DNA of 64,000 bases, taken from NCBI GenBank assembly GCA_037043455.1, contig JAWPHD010004496.1, positions 122,339 to 186,338 of the forward strand. Reading direction: 5' to 3'. Shown in pieces: positions 46,814 to 57,404 of the stretch. How positions within the stretch are numbered: position 1 is the first letter of the stretch; every line of letters begins with the position of its first letter. Under the pieces are notes generated by a model. That model was not told the origin of the DNA. It worked only from the letters and a program-made list of their open reading frames with translations, and searched no databases. The translations under genes and the position numbers were made by a program. Source of the DNA: Cyrtodaria siliqua. Its lineage: Eukaryota; Mollusca; Bivalvia; Adapedonta; Hiatellidae.

Positions 46814-47224
46814 TATTTTATGGTTTATGTTAAGGTATATATAAAATTCTACGTCAGTGCCTATTGCTATCACGTGTATAAGACCTGGAGAAAACAAATA
46901 ATGGGTAGGCTGTCGAACTACTCCGCGTTTGTTTTCGTGACAAGCCTAAGAAACTGGATGTATGCAATGCACTGAAATAGTATCCTATTTGTCATGAAGA
47001 TTTTTCACATGACGTAATGTATGATCTTTTAAGCAGGATGTTTCGCTTAATGTGGACGTCGCCAAATAGTTATTCTGCATCACGCCTGCTAAACGCACTC
47101 ATGGTACAGCAGTCTGTACCATGGGGTACAGCAGTCTGTACCATGGGTGGATTATCCGGTACAGAATAAGTGAAGCCGTAAAATGCGAGGTCAAGATAAG
47201 AAATCTGGTGTTTTTCTTGAATAG

Positions 47225-47690
47225 GTAGTTTTATTAAAAATCTAAATTGATGATTCGACCCGTTTTTAGTGCCTTATCATGTTCAGAAAATACCAGAACA
47301 ATCGGCGGAGTGGCTCCACTACTTCTGTACCGATATAATTTTGACCGATTTTGTTTTAATGAGCGGTGTCTGTGACAGAACATAAGCTGTCTCTGCACAT
47401 ATAGTGAGAAGTGGCTGTGTGTTTTTATATTTAAGCATGACATCAGGCTGATTTTGTCCGATTTGTGTCATGCTCAGGGACACAACGCATATGGCAATGG
47501 CGGGAATCGAACCCACGACTTTTGGATCATGGGTCCAACGGTAGATTGAAGCACAATAAAACGATTTAAAAAAAGCCACTCCGCCGATTGTCCTGGTATT
47601 TTTTGTTCATGATAATGCACTGAAAAGGGGTCGAATCATGAATTTAGATTTTTTTATAAAACTATTTATCAAAGAAAACCACTCGATTTC
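47225..47690. mobile_element. Nested inverted-repeat element with tRNA-like interior
   Basis: Arms at about 47225-47325 and 47572-47690 are inverse partners: tctaaattgatgattcgacc against gtcgaatcatgaatttaga, and ataccagaacaatcggcgga against tccgccgattgtcctggtat. They enclose about 250 bp that contain the tRNA-like segment. Confidence 0.75.
47490..47553 (-). other. tRNA-like segment with CAT anticodon loop
   Basis: On the minus strand ttggacccatgatccaa folds as a 5-bp anticodon stem with a 7-nt loop cccatga, i.e. a CAT (Met-type) anticodon. It is followed by the T-arm gtgggttcgattcccgc with a perfect B box. The D arm and the 5' acceptor strand do not pair convincingly, so this is a tRNA-derived fragment rather than a functional gene. 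It may be the promoter head of a SINE or a captured tRNA piece. Confidence 0.5.
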
Positions 47691-47904
47691 TTTTTATATT
47701 TCAATATTTTATTTCTTTCAATACATATATGCAAAAAACAAAAATGATTTATGACAGTACAATAGTTACATATACATGAATGTTATCATTGAATAACACA
47801 AAACAGTTATATTAAAGTGTCATTTTACATACATGTATTCCGAGAAATAAGTTGCGTTTAGTAGCAGAGGCTAGAAAGTAATGGAAATTAAGTAAGGAAA
47901 AAAG

Positions 47905-47911
47905 AGAGATT

Positions 47912-47970
<59 letters not shown>

Positions 47971-48000
47971 GGAGAGCGAGAGAGAGAGAGAGAGCGCGCG
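47905..48000. repeat. (GA)n microsatellite with poly-G run
   Basis: gaga runs on both sides of about 12 G at 47961-47972, ending in a short gcgc run. Minus-strand Ser/Leu-rich frames are artefacts. Confidence 0.97.
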
Positions 48001-48250
48001 CATTTATTACCGAATACTGTCAATTTTCTGTATTTAATCGTAAAACTTCCCATTTTTTTGAGTGATATTCCAATTTGTCTTTTAAACTGGCTATAATACG
48101 CTCTATATGTTCAATATTTTGTATGTATGAGATGAATGATGTAAAACTAGGAATCGTTTTCGCATACTGAAAATAAAATACTTTTTGCACGCGATTTCTT
48201 ATCTTAACCTCGCATTTTATGGCTTCAATAATTCTGTACCGGATGCTCCA

Positions 48251-48362
48251 CTCATGGTACAGACTGCTGTACTCATGGTTCAGACTGCTGTACTCATGAT
48301 ACATACTGCTGTACTCATGGTACAGACTGCTATACTCATGGTACAGACTGCTGTACCATGAG
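48251..48362. repeat. ~21-bp tandem repeat (catggtacagactgctgtact)
   Basis: Five units of gtactcatggtacagactgct with minor changes, forming the expanded tip of the right arm of the inverted structure. A shorter inverse version, gtaccatggggtacagcagt, is in the left arm at about 47106-47150. Confidence 0.9.
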
Positions 48363-48445
48363 TTCGTTTAGCAGGTGTGTTAATGACGTTTTATGACATC
48401 GTATAACGTTGGTTAAATATTGAATTCCGCTTTTGCAAATAACAG

Positions 48446-48609
48446 GTACATGCAGACGCTACGTTAAAGCTAGGAATCAAGAGTTTTAGAGACCCAGGGA
48501 AGCATGGAACGTATTCTACTTCTACTTCTGTAATAACAGTGTGCTGCGACGGCTCCAGTGGTGGATATTGTCGCCAACCATGTTCTCCAATGTTCAATGT
48601 GTGCGTCAA
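48446..48609 (+). CDS. Exon 2 of a Notch-ligand-like protein (MNLL/C2-type N-terminal domain)
   Basis: The acceptor aaataacag opens a 164-nt exon, phase 0 in and phase 2 out, ending at gtaagtaaaa. It completes the signal peptide (VHA) and encodes ATLKLGIKSFRDPG, a Ser/Thr stretch and a Cys block TVCCDGSSGGYCRQPC followed by SPMFNVCV. The layout matches the Pfam-type MNLL domain at the N-terminus of Delta and Jagged: a beta strand ending in xSFxNP, then G-x-CC-D-G, C-x3-C, F-x-V-C-L/V. The domain is extracellular and acts in Notch and lipid binding in the known family. No DSL or EGF repeat was found in this window, so a divergent secreted MNLL-only protein cannot be excluded. The minus-strand frame 48391-48609 is a shadow. 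Confidence 0.62.
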
Positions 48610-48889
48610 GTAAGTAAAACTATAATATTCGACAAGGAAAATAATAAACCAACAGACATTGCATAACTTGTGAGAGAACGGTAACGGTTGTTGTTTTGTC
48701 TTTAATTTATATAATTAAAAACAAAAACAGTATAGATTTATTTAAAAAAAGTCTGCATTCTTCTGAAAAATGTTGCTTGTTTTTGTATCATTTAGCATAG
48801 TTATTCTCACAATGTCATTATCTACGTCTTATCTAGGAGAGAAAGTTTAAAGCTACCAATATTTCTCTTTGACATTATTCAATGAGTAT
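48610..48889. other. Start of intron 2
   Basis: Unique AT-rich intronic sequence between the donor gtaagt and the minisatellite. Confidence 0.5.
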
Positions 48890-50400
48890 TTTTATTGGTG
48901 CAGCACTTCTCCCTTTGCTTTATTTACATCATTTAGAGCTGTGGCTATTCAAGCCACCATACCGTGATACAAGAATAATAATGATATACTTTAACTTCTC
49001 CGTTTGCTTTATTTACATCATTTAGAGCTGTTGCTATTCAAGCCACCATACCGTGATACAAGAATAATAATGATATATTTTAACTTCTCCCTTTGCTTTA
49101 TTTACATCAGTTAGAGCTGTTGCTATTCAAGTAACCATACCGTGATACAAGAATAATAATGATATATTTTAACTTCTCCCTTTGCTTTATTTACATCATT
49201 TAGAGCTGTTGCTATTCAAGCCACCATACCGTGATACAAGAATAATAATGATATACTTAAACTTCTCCCTTTGCTTTATTTACATCATTTAGAGCTGTTG
49301 CTATACAAGCCACCATACCGTGATACAAGAATAATAATTATATATTTTAACTTCTCCCTTTGCTTTATTTACATCATTTAGAGCTGTTGCTATTCAAGCC
49401 ACCATACCGTGATACAAGAATAATAATTATATATTTTAACTTCTCCCTTTGCTTTATTTACATCATTTAGAGCTGTTGCTTTCCAAGCCACCATACCGTG
49501 ATACAAGAATAATAATGATATACTTTAACTTCTCCCTTTGCTTTATTTACATCATTTAGAGATGTTGCTATTCAAGCCACCATACCGTGATACAAGAATA
49601 ATAATGATGTATTTTAACTTCTCCCTTTGCTTTATTTACATCATTTAGAGCTGTTGCTATTCAAGCCACCATACCGTGATACAAGAATAATAATGATGTA
49701 TTTTAACTTCTCCCTTTGCTTTATTTACATCATTTAGAGCTGTTGCTATTCAAGCCACCATACCGTGATACAAGAATAATAATGATATATTTTAACTTCT
49801 CCCTTTGCTTTATTTACATCATTTAAAGCTGTTGCTATTCAAGCCACCATACCGTGATACAAGAATAATAATGATCTATTTTAACTTCTCCCTTTGCTTT
49901 ATTTACATGCATTTAGAGCTGTTGCTAATCCAGCCACCATACCGTGATACAAGAATAATAATGATATATTTTAACTTCTCCCTTTGCTTTATTTATTTAC
50001 ATCATTTAGAGCTGTTGCTATTCAAGTCACCATACCGTGATACAAGAATAATAATGATATATTTGAACTTCTCCCTTTGCTTTATTTACATCATTTAGAG
50101 ATGTTGCTATTCAAGCCACCATACCGTGATACATGAATAATAATTATATATTTTAACTTCTCCCTTTGCTTTATTTATATCATCTTGAGCTGTTGCTATT
50201 CAAGCCACCATACCGTGATACAAGAATAATAATGATATATTTGAACTTCTCCCTTTGCTTTATTTACATCATTTAGAGCTGTTGCTATTCAATCCACCAT
50301 ACCGTGATACAAGAATAATAATGATATATTTTAACTTCTGCCTTTGCTTTATTTATATCATTTTGAGCTGTTGCTATTCAAGCCATACCTTGATCATGTT
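48890..50400. repeat. ~89-bp minisatellite filling intron 2
   Basis: About 17 units contain aacttctccctttgctttat, ttacatcatttagagctgtt, gctattcaagccaccatacc and gtgatacaagaataataatg. Units differ at scattered sites (gtaacc, ttccaag, a tttattta insertion), and the last unit is truncated about 50 bp before exon 3. Frames of 74-97 codons across it are by-products. Confidence 0.96.
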
Positions 50401-50452
50401 GATATGGTGCAAGGATAATAATGGTATATTTTTGACCCATCGCGTTTTACAG

Positions 50453-50585
50453 ACAGAACAGGACCTCCACCAGGTGTGAAGGCGAAGTGTTTACATCCAC
50501 TCTACCTGCGAAGACGAGCTACACTTTTACTGACACGGTCGGGAATACGTCAAACCCATTTGTATTACATCTTAAGGATTTCGAG
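50453..50585 (+). CDS. Exon 3 of the Notch-ligand-like protein
   Basis: The acceptor gcgttttacag admits a 133-nt exon that completes the split Lys codon from exon 2 (phase 2). It then reads QNRTSTRCEGEVFTSTL, AKTSYTFTD, GNTSNPFVLHLKDFE before the donor gtatttg, leaving phase 0. The position of the single Cys after the VCVK motif, followed by an ST-rich strand and a TSNPFxLxL strand, parallels the Delta/Jagged segment between the last MNLL cysteines and the next beta strands. Reading on gives a stop within four codons, so a splice is needed. An alternative acceptor 4 bp downstream opens another frame with no family resemblance. The next exon, expected to carry a WD/DSL-type segment, was not recognised. 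Confidence 0.55.
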
Positions 50586-50589
50586 GTAT

Positions 50590-50870
50590 TTGTATAATTA
50601 TGATTCTAATTCTTTTGGATTTGTCTAGATTTTAACGAAAATAACGTGGATGTATACACATGTATTATCTATTCTAACACTTGTTGAAGGTGTATGCCAT
50701 GCAAATACCTTCGTAACCGTGTTTAAACAAAGATTAACGGTTACGTTTATACATGTACAACATTGGAATACATGTACATATGAATCTAATCGACTAGGGC
50801 TCATGTGTTTACGTATAAACCTTACTTAGATATTGTTAAAATAGGAAAATTCCGCGCGGAATTGTAAAAA
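50590..50870. other. Intron 3 start, no feature
   Basis: AT-rich; nothing recognised. Confidence 0.4.
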
Positions 50871-50879
50871 TTAAGAATG

Positions 50880-51150
50880 TCATCACATACGCTACATATA
50901 TAACAGGGTGCTTGCATAAGTCACATAAAACACCATTAAATGAAATGACATGTTCCGTTTGTAACAAACTGGAAGACGAATTTCATTTTAGTTTAGAATG
51001 GACATTATATGTTGATTTAAGAAAACAACATATACATCGCTATTTATGGTTTCTAAGTTCATTCAGTTCATTACCAGCGGAAATTAAACATCTAAACGAA
51101 AAATTTCTACATACGCATATGAGGGGTTTAAACTGAGAGTCTATATAAAC
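50880..51150 (+). pseudogene. LINE 3' fragment (CCHH-like end of ORF2)
   Basis: The frame reads HKTPLNEMTCSVCNKLEDEF followed by HFSLEW and LYVDLRKQHI. The Cys-x2-Cys, acidic, His pattern is typical of the C-terminal region of ORF2 in L1/Jockey-like LINEs, where a Cys normally stands at the Trp seen here. The 5' part is absent (5' truncation). Possibly the 3' end of the same LINE type as in the segmental duplications, but no overlap exists to test this. Confidence 0.6.
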
Positions 51151-52035
51151 TACAATACTTGATTATAGTATTACCAATACATAAGTGTAAATATTGTCAA
51201 CCATTGTGTATTACTAATAACGAGTACTACCATTTATTTATAATTAACAAGAAAAGCTATAATACATGTATTATAGCATGGGGAGTAGGGACATGTTTGA
51301 AAGGCACTGAAAGGATGATATTATTAGCATGACATATTTACACGAATTTAACCGATCGATTATCAGTCAAGTGACACATCTCCAAATATGGGGAGGTGAC
51401 ACAATCTGTGTTTGCCGACTTCAGTACTATATAAATAAAACAATGAAGTTACATAATAATTGTATTCAAAGCATTATAGTTTAATTGTCTTTTGTCTTTT
51501 GGTTTTGTCTGATTTCAAAATGCAATTTTGGATGAATGTATTATAAACAGTAACAAGCATTTCCATTTGTCACGATAATGGTAACACTACGTGTAGCCGC
51601 TTTACTTTTATGAAAGCGCATATAAATATTATGGAATGACTTTTTAACACTAGTATAATTGTGTAATGGATCTCTTTTCTCGAAAGAAAGGTATGCTTCC
51701 TTACACTACAGATATGTTCCCAACAGCAAAGAGCTTATAAAGAATTAATCAGCCAACTTAAATTTAGATTAAACATATTTTACTTCAAATAATGTATATT
51801 TACATAATCCATTCTTCTGGGCACTGATCTTAACTCCTAAAGCATGTCCTTTGAATCTGCCAGATGAAGCTGCAGGTTATGCTTATAAATTAATTCCAAC
51901 ACTTCATTTAAAAGAAACCAAGTGAAAACAAGCAAATTCAGCGAAGTACAAGTCCTCTATTTGTGTAACCACCTATCTTAAAACAATGGATACTCCTCAA
52001 TCCTGCCAAATTTCATAAGACAGCCCTCAAGGGGA
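51151..52035. other. AT-rich stretch, no gene recognised
   Basis: No long frame or clear repeat; part of the presumed intron 3. Confidence 0.4.
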
Positions 52036-52039
52036 AGTA

Positions 52040-53140
52040 AACTTGAGAAAAAAAAAGTTTTATATTTAAATTAACAGCAACCTTGAACTTTGACCAACCG
52101 ACCTGAATAACAGTCCAGTGCTTTCTTTCAATGAGTTGCATATTTTGACGAAGTTTTGTTAAACACCATTAAGATAATGAACAGTTACCTTTAATGGGAT
52201 GACAGTAGGGTAAGTGTGAGGTTTGGTGCACCCTAGAACCGGTTTAAACCCCCAGTGGCCTTTGTTGCCACTGACCGTTCCAAGGCGGTAGCCCTATTGT
52301 CAACCCTTTTGTGTTTGTGAGGTCGTTTTCATTTTTTATTACTTTTGCCTTCTCGTTTGTCTGTTTGCGTGTTTGTTTTTGTGTTTTGTGGTTGACTGTC
52401 GTCATTGAATGCTGCTTTCCCTGTCCGATATTTTTATCTTTATTTGACCTTTGTATAAAGTAACTCTTTGCATAAGTGACCCGAATAACAATCGCATGCT
52501 TAGTTCTCCATGAGCCGCACGTTGTGGTGAATCTTTTGCTAAATCCCTCAAAAATCAATTTACTGAGTAGTAGCCAATTTTACATGTACTAACTGGGACC
52601 TTGCTCTAAAATCAAATTACCTAAATAACAATCCTGAGCTTCATTGAAATGAGCTGCAGTTTGTGACGAAGTTTCGTTAACTTTATGGGAAGGTGAATTT
52701 ATTCAGCAGAAACCAATTTTTATTTGTAGTAACAGTGATCTTAAGACCCGATCCTAAATCCGTTTTGTTAAATCCGTCAAGGGAAATTAAAGGTATTTAG
52801 TGGAAACCAATTTCCTATAGCAACAATGACCTTGATTTAAAATCAAACTACCTAAATAACAGTTGTGAGCTTTCTTTCCATGAGACGCACTTTGTGGTGA
52901 AGTTTAATGAAAATTCCTTAAGAGAAAGTGAATTTATTCAGCAAAAAGCATTTTTCAGTAACAGTGACTTTAACCTTTTGATAACCTGAATAACAATCCC
53001 ATGCTTAATTCCAATGAGGTGAAGTGATTGTTAAACCCGTCAAGGGAAACTAATGTTATTGAATGGAAACCAAAATCCTATTTATAGTACATGTAACAGT
53101 GACCTGAACCTTTTACCAAATGACACGGTTTTTCATGATC
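52040..53140. repeat. ~180-bp degenerate tandem units
   Basis: Units share aacagtgaccttgaactttg-like starts, acctgaataacaatcccatg, gcttagttccatgag, gtggtgaagtttcgttaaa and agggaaagtgaatttattca. R1 is embedded at 52215-52446. Non-coding. Confidence 0.65.
52215..52446 (+). repeat. Dispersed repeat R1, copy
   Basis: Matches 27836-28068 closely, from ttggtgcaccctagaaccgg to ctgtccgatatttttatctt. Inserted within the ~180-bp units. Confidence 0.85.
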
Positions 53141-53381
53141 GAGTTTACTCGGTTGATACAATACAGCCCACGCTGTTTCATTTCGAGTGAGTAAAATCGC
53201 GTACTTATGCAGAGTTTGATGACAAACTACTTGGAGTGGAAATCAGGTACATGCAAAATGACTTACGCGAAGATATTTTGCGTAGAAACTCAAAATGTTG
53301 AAATTACAGAGGTAATGGGTGCATCTATTTCTATGTTTAGGTCATTTTTGTCCATAATTATTCAGTAAGTATAGAGAACAA

Positions 53382-53912
53382 GAGGCCCAAGAGGGCCTGT
53401 TGGCGCTCTACAGGCTAAACATAAAGTTTATGTATAATGTCATTCAACCGGAACATGGCGATGATATACAGTACTGGCTGAACTTGTCCGAGCTTTTCAT
53501 TGACATTAACAATCTGGTAAAGTTTGGTAAAGATCGGATGAAAAATGAAGGCCCTATCGTCTTAACGAGGCAAAATATAGCATTTTTAACTAATCAAGGG
53601 CCATAACTGCGCTTTTACTGGTTTGATATGGCTGGTTTTCGAACTTGTCCGACCGAGCTTTTATTGCTATTAATAATCTGGTAAAGTTTGGTAAATATCG
53701 AGTGAAAATTGAAAGCCCTATCGTCTTAACGAGGCAAAATATAGCATTTTTAACTAAATCAAGGGCCATAACGCTGCTGTTACTCGTCCGATCTGGCTGG
53801 TTTTCGAACTTGCCTTAACGAGACAAAAGTTAACGGACGACGGACGACGGACGACAGACAACTCGCCATCCCATAAGCTCTGCTGACCCATGGTCAGTAG
53901 AGCTAAAAATGG
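53382..53912 (+). repeat. Dispersed element with gaggcccaagagggcct head and gtcagtagagcta tail
   Basis: The head aagaggcccaagagggcctg is palindromic. Two internal ~160-bp units follow (cgagcttttcattg / gctattaataatctggtaaa, cgtcttaacgaggcaaaata), then a gacgacggacgacgg run and a tail ataagctctgctgacccatg. The tail recurs at 60498-60522, closing the ~300-bp repeat there. This head-and-tail organisation suggests one widespread non-autonomous repeat family. Confidence 0.6.
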
Positions 53913-53999
53913 TAAACTTTCTATTTTTGGATGTTGGAAACTCATATATACAATATTGCCTGGTTATTTTCTTACGCCACAATGCATTTTATACGACTT

Positions 54000-54515
54000 T
54001 ACGGTGATCGAACATATCCATTCGAGTGAAAATGCTGCATATATTTAATATTATTCTAATTAATTGTTTTTTGAAAATTTTGAACTGAGTTTTGAAGTGC
54101 CCCAAAATATGAAAGGTTACATAGCGCCTAACAGGAATGAACATGCAAGGCTCATTCTCTATAATTTTATACAAAACATGGACTGGATTTGAAACTGCCT
54201 TAACGCCCCTTGTTAATTCTCGGTTTATCCACCAAATGACGAATAAGCTGGTTCCCTGATTACTCTGTGGTAAACAACAGTGTACCAGTCGGGGTAAGAG
54301 GTGCGCGGTGGCCATTGTTGACGTGATCGATTATCCAGAAATGAGTTGATGCTGAAATAAAAATTAATTATTAACATACTACTACGCGATCTATTTCAAA
54401 TATAGAGCTAAGTTATTTAAATGTGTATGTATTGCTTTTAATTTATTGAAAAAATTACGGAATTCATAATATAATTTCGATTTTAACTGCGAAAAAGCAC
54501 TCGATAGACGTGTTG
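54000..54515. other. Unique stretch with one short repeat
   Basis: 54105-54155 matches 24782-24826 (tgaaaggttacatagcgcct). No gene recognised; the 108-codon minus frame has no family features. Confidence 0.35.
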
Positions 54516-54559
54516 CTTTTTTTCCTACAGTTTTCGGCTTGAATCTAGAAATTTAACTC

Positions 54560-55035
54560 CTCTTTCACTTACGGTACGATATTCAAAATAATAATTCCTT
54601 CTTAATGCCATTATTGTGTAAATCTGGTTTATGTCCTTGGATTTCTGTATAGTCTTTGTTTTGTTCTCACATTACGCAGTTGAATTTGGTTGAACATTCA
54701 TAAAAAAAAACTCGAGTATTTTTCATAAAAATATATACACATTTTATAAGTCAAACTACTGTTTTTTTATGTTTCGATATTCAAAATGATTATTCCTTTG
54801 TATTGCCATTATTGTGAAGATCTGGTTTATGGCCTTGGATTTCTGTATAGCCTTCGTTTTGTTCTCAAATTTCTCAGTTGAATTTGGTTGAACATTAATA
54901 TAAAAAAAAATCACGAGTATTTTTCATAAAATTGTAAGCACATTCTAGGAGGTCAAACTCCTGTTTTATTTACGGTACTATATTCAAAATAAATATTTCT
55001 TTGCATTGCCATTATTGTGTAAATTCAGTTGTGAT
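54560..55035. repeat. ~210-bp tandem repeat, about 2.3 units
   Basis: Units carry acggtacgatattcaaaata, attgccattattgtg, atctggtttatg, ccttggatttctgtatag, gttgaatttggttgaacatt and cgagtatttttcataaaa in order. Diverged. Confidence 0.85.
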
Positions 55036-55065
55036 GTACGTGTTTTATAATTATCTGAACGAAGC

Positions 55066-55440
55066 GATACCTGTGTATTCGGTATGACACGTTTGACTTT
55101 GGGGTACTTGCGTGCAATAAAACAGAAATATTATATTGATTACCATCATCCTGTTATTTGAACCACGAGGCAACCCTTTGAATTATATTTGTTAACGCCC
55201 TTCAGGCGACACTATGCCGAAATATCGCACTCGACTACCTTGTATATTCGGTATGACACGTTTGATTTAGGGGTGGAAGGGTGTAATAACAAAAAAGGAA
55301 AGCATTCCACCGATTATTACATCCTGTTTATTTGCATACATGGTGACAAAACTGAATTGTATCAAAATACAAATGCCGACACAGACACGTCGACCGTACT
55401 GTATATTCAATATTGAACGGTATATTGGATATCGAACGGT
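55066..55440. repeat. Two diverged ~170-bp units (ttcggtatgacacgtttga)
   Basis: The block tgtgtattcggtatgacacg plus cgtgcaataaaacagaaa recurs as tgtatattcggtatgacacg plus tgtaataacaaaaaaggaaa about 175 bp later. Related words appear up to 55470. Confidence 0.7.
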
Positions 55441-55895
55441 GTGAAATAGAAGGCCAGGCGTGCAATATTGAACAATATACCACCAAATGAATATCCTGTT
55501 TATATTGAACCACATACCTAATATATCTGTGATTGAACATAACAAGATTAACACGACCATGATAGTTTAATAAACAAGACAACTGAAGCCAAAATCAAGT
55601 CGAGTTACTTAATGAGCCAGCTAACTTATGTACTTACATGTATCATTATGCACCTATATGTACAAGTTGACGAGTCACATGATCACTGTCGCAGTTTCAC
55701 ATACGGTCATCTTATTTATTTCGTTTATTAAAGCTAAAACAGAAGTCACTTTATAGAATACAGAATAAATTCTCAGCTCGTATATGAATTGGCCAGCTAG
55801 CTTAAATCAGGTGCTTTATATGACGATTATCACCCCCAGCTTAAATACTTTTCCCAAAAGAAACAATCAGCAACAATCTGAATATATATATATAT

Positions 55896-56562
55896 ATAGG
55901 GAGAAATATTTGTGAACTACCAAGGACAGACAACCTTCGGACGAACTACGGCAGGGCGCCTAGCTATGACGAGATACAAAGAAATCAAGCGTATGCATTC
56001 ACTCCTTAAAAAAGGTAGCTGCAACACACGTTGATGAACTGTATCTCTACATCATAACACACTCGTCTGGAGGCACAATTAACACATAGACGTATACATA
56101 CATACAATTATAGCTCATATGAGTGGGCCACATTTAAGCTTTCAACCACACACAGCTATATTGAGACAGTGACAATGAAAGGTGCCGGATCTTGGGGATA
56201 CTGTGAATTCAGTAAACATAATAAAGGGAGAGAATTTGAACTCTCTACGGCAACTTTCGAAATTGGGATCTCGTAAGAGATTCACGTTCACAAGGCAGAG
56301 TTATATATAGGGAGAAATATTTGTTAACTCCCAAGGACAGACAACCTTCGGACGAACTACGGCAGGGCGCCTAGCTATGACGAGATACACAGAAATCAAG
56401 CGTATGCATTTACTCCTTAAAAAAGGTAGCTGCAACACACGTTGATGAACTGTATCTCTACATCATAACACACTCGTCTGGAGGCACAATTAACATATAG
56501 ACGCATACATACATACAAATATAGCTCATATGAGTGGGCCACATTTAAGCTTTCAACCACAT
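55896..56562. repeat. Direct duplication of ~258 bp with ~150-bp spacer
   Basis: 55896-56153 and 56306-56562 are almost identical, from tatatagggagaaatatttg through accttcggacgaactacggc to aagctttcaaccaca. They differ at a handful of positions. The near-identity points to a recent duplication of about 410 bp offset. Confidence 0.92.
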
Positions 56563-56797
56563 AAATTATAATATATATTAACAATGTGCCACGTCACTGT
56601 CGCAGTTTCGAATTATTACGGATAAACGAACGAATATTTTGTTATTTAGTTCTTTTTAGTAAAGCTTAAATAGACTTCACTTTACAGAAGAAAGAATTAG
56701 CTCTTAACGTGTCTTTGAATTAGCCGCTTCGGCTAACTAAAAACTTTTCCCAAAATAAACAAATCTATGGTGGCTGATATGTGCCATCTCGTCTTTT

Positions 56798-57050
56798 CGT
56801 TATTTCGCCGCGAAATAACGCCTAGCGAAATAACGCCGGGCGAAAAGAAGCGGGCGAAATAACAAAAAGACGGAAAGACGCCGAGCGAAATAACTAAAAG
56901 ACGAAAAAACGCCGGGCGAAATAACGAAATAACGCCAGGCGAAAAGACGCCGTGCGAAAAGACGCCAAGCGAAATAACGAAAAAATGGCCCGGCGAAATA
57001 ACGCCTAGCGAAGAGATGACAAATAGTCAGAACGCCGAGCAAAAAGACAA
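56798..57050. repeat. Short-period array of gcgaaataacgcc / gcgaaaagacgcc words
   Basis: About 16-18 words of 12-14 bp alternate between cgaaataacgcc and cgaaaagacgcc, with irregular spacers. It is headed by a perfect palindrome cgttatttcg-ccg-cgaaataacg (56798-56820). CG-rich compared with its surroundings. An Arg/Phe-rich minus-strand frame across it is an artefact. Confidence 0.9.
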
Positions 57051-57117
57051 AATCACGCGACTGGTTCTATGGAGTCCGTCTTGGCTCATTCGAGTGTCGG
57101 ACGGCGACTCAAAACAA

Positions 57118-57305
57118 TTCGATGTTCCTGACGTTACTCGAAGATCATAATTATTGTGTTTCTTAAAAATATAAAAAGATCGGACAGGGAAAGTAGCATT
57201 CAAGGAGGACAGTCAACCACAAAACCCAGAAACAAACATGCAAACAGACTAACAAGAATGCAAAAGTAACAATAAATGCAAATGACATCACAAACACAAA
57301 AGGGT
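57118..57305 (-). repeat. Duplicated R1-containing segment, first copy
   Basis: Nearly identical to 57517-57704, starting tcgatgttcctgacgttact and carrying the R1 end (gatcggacagggaaagtagc) in inverse orientation. Confidence 0.92.
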
Positions 57306-57404
57306 AGACCTATATATACAGTATGCATTGTGTAATATTTTAATTTTCAATTTTATGTATACATGTATTATGTATAACGTGGGAAAGCTGCTTGTAGTTA
57401 TGTT

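Larger units (their letters stand above)
47073..48385. repeat. Large inverted-repeat structure just before exon 2
   Basis: The left arm (about 47073-47212) contains acgcctgctaaacg, actcatggtacagcagtctg, gccgtaaaatgcgaggt and aagataagaaat. The right arm (about 48188-48385) contains the inverses in mirrored order, expanded by tandem copies. The interior includes a second inverted pair (47225-47690) and a GA microsatellite. It looks like nested foldback elements within intron 1, ending 60 bp before exon 2. Confidence 0.75.

Noticed and set aside
49805..50479. Frames of 74-97 codons with repeated LPYRDTRIIMIYFNF-like blocks
   Set aside because: Translation of the ~89-bp minisatellite; the block period and frame breaks follow the repeat.
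56800..57042. Arg/Phe-rich 80-codon minus-strand frame resembling a repeat protein
   Set aside because: Produced by the gcgaaataacgcc word array; no start, signal or splice context.
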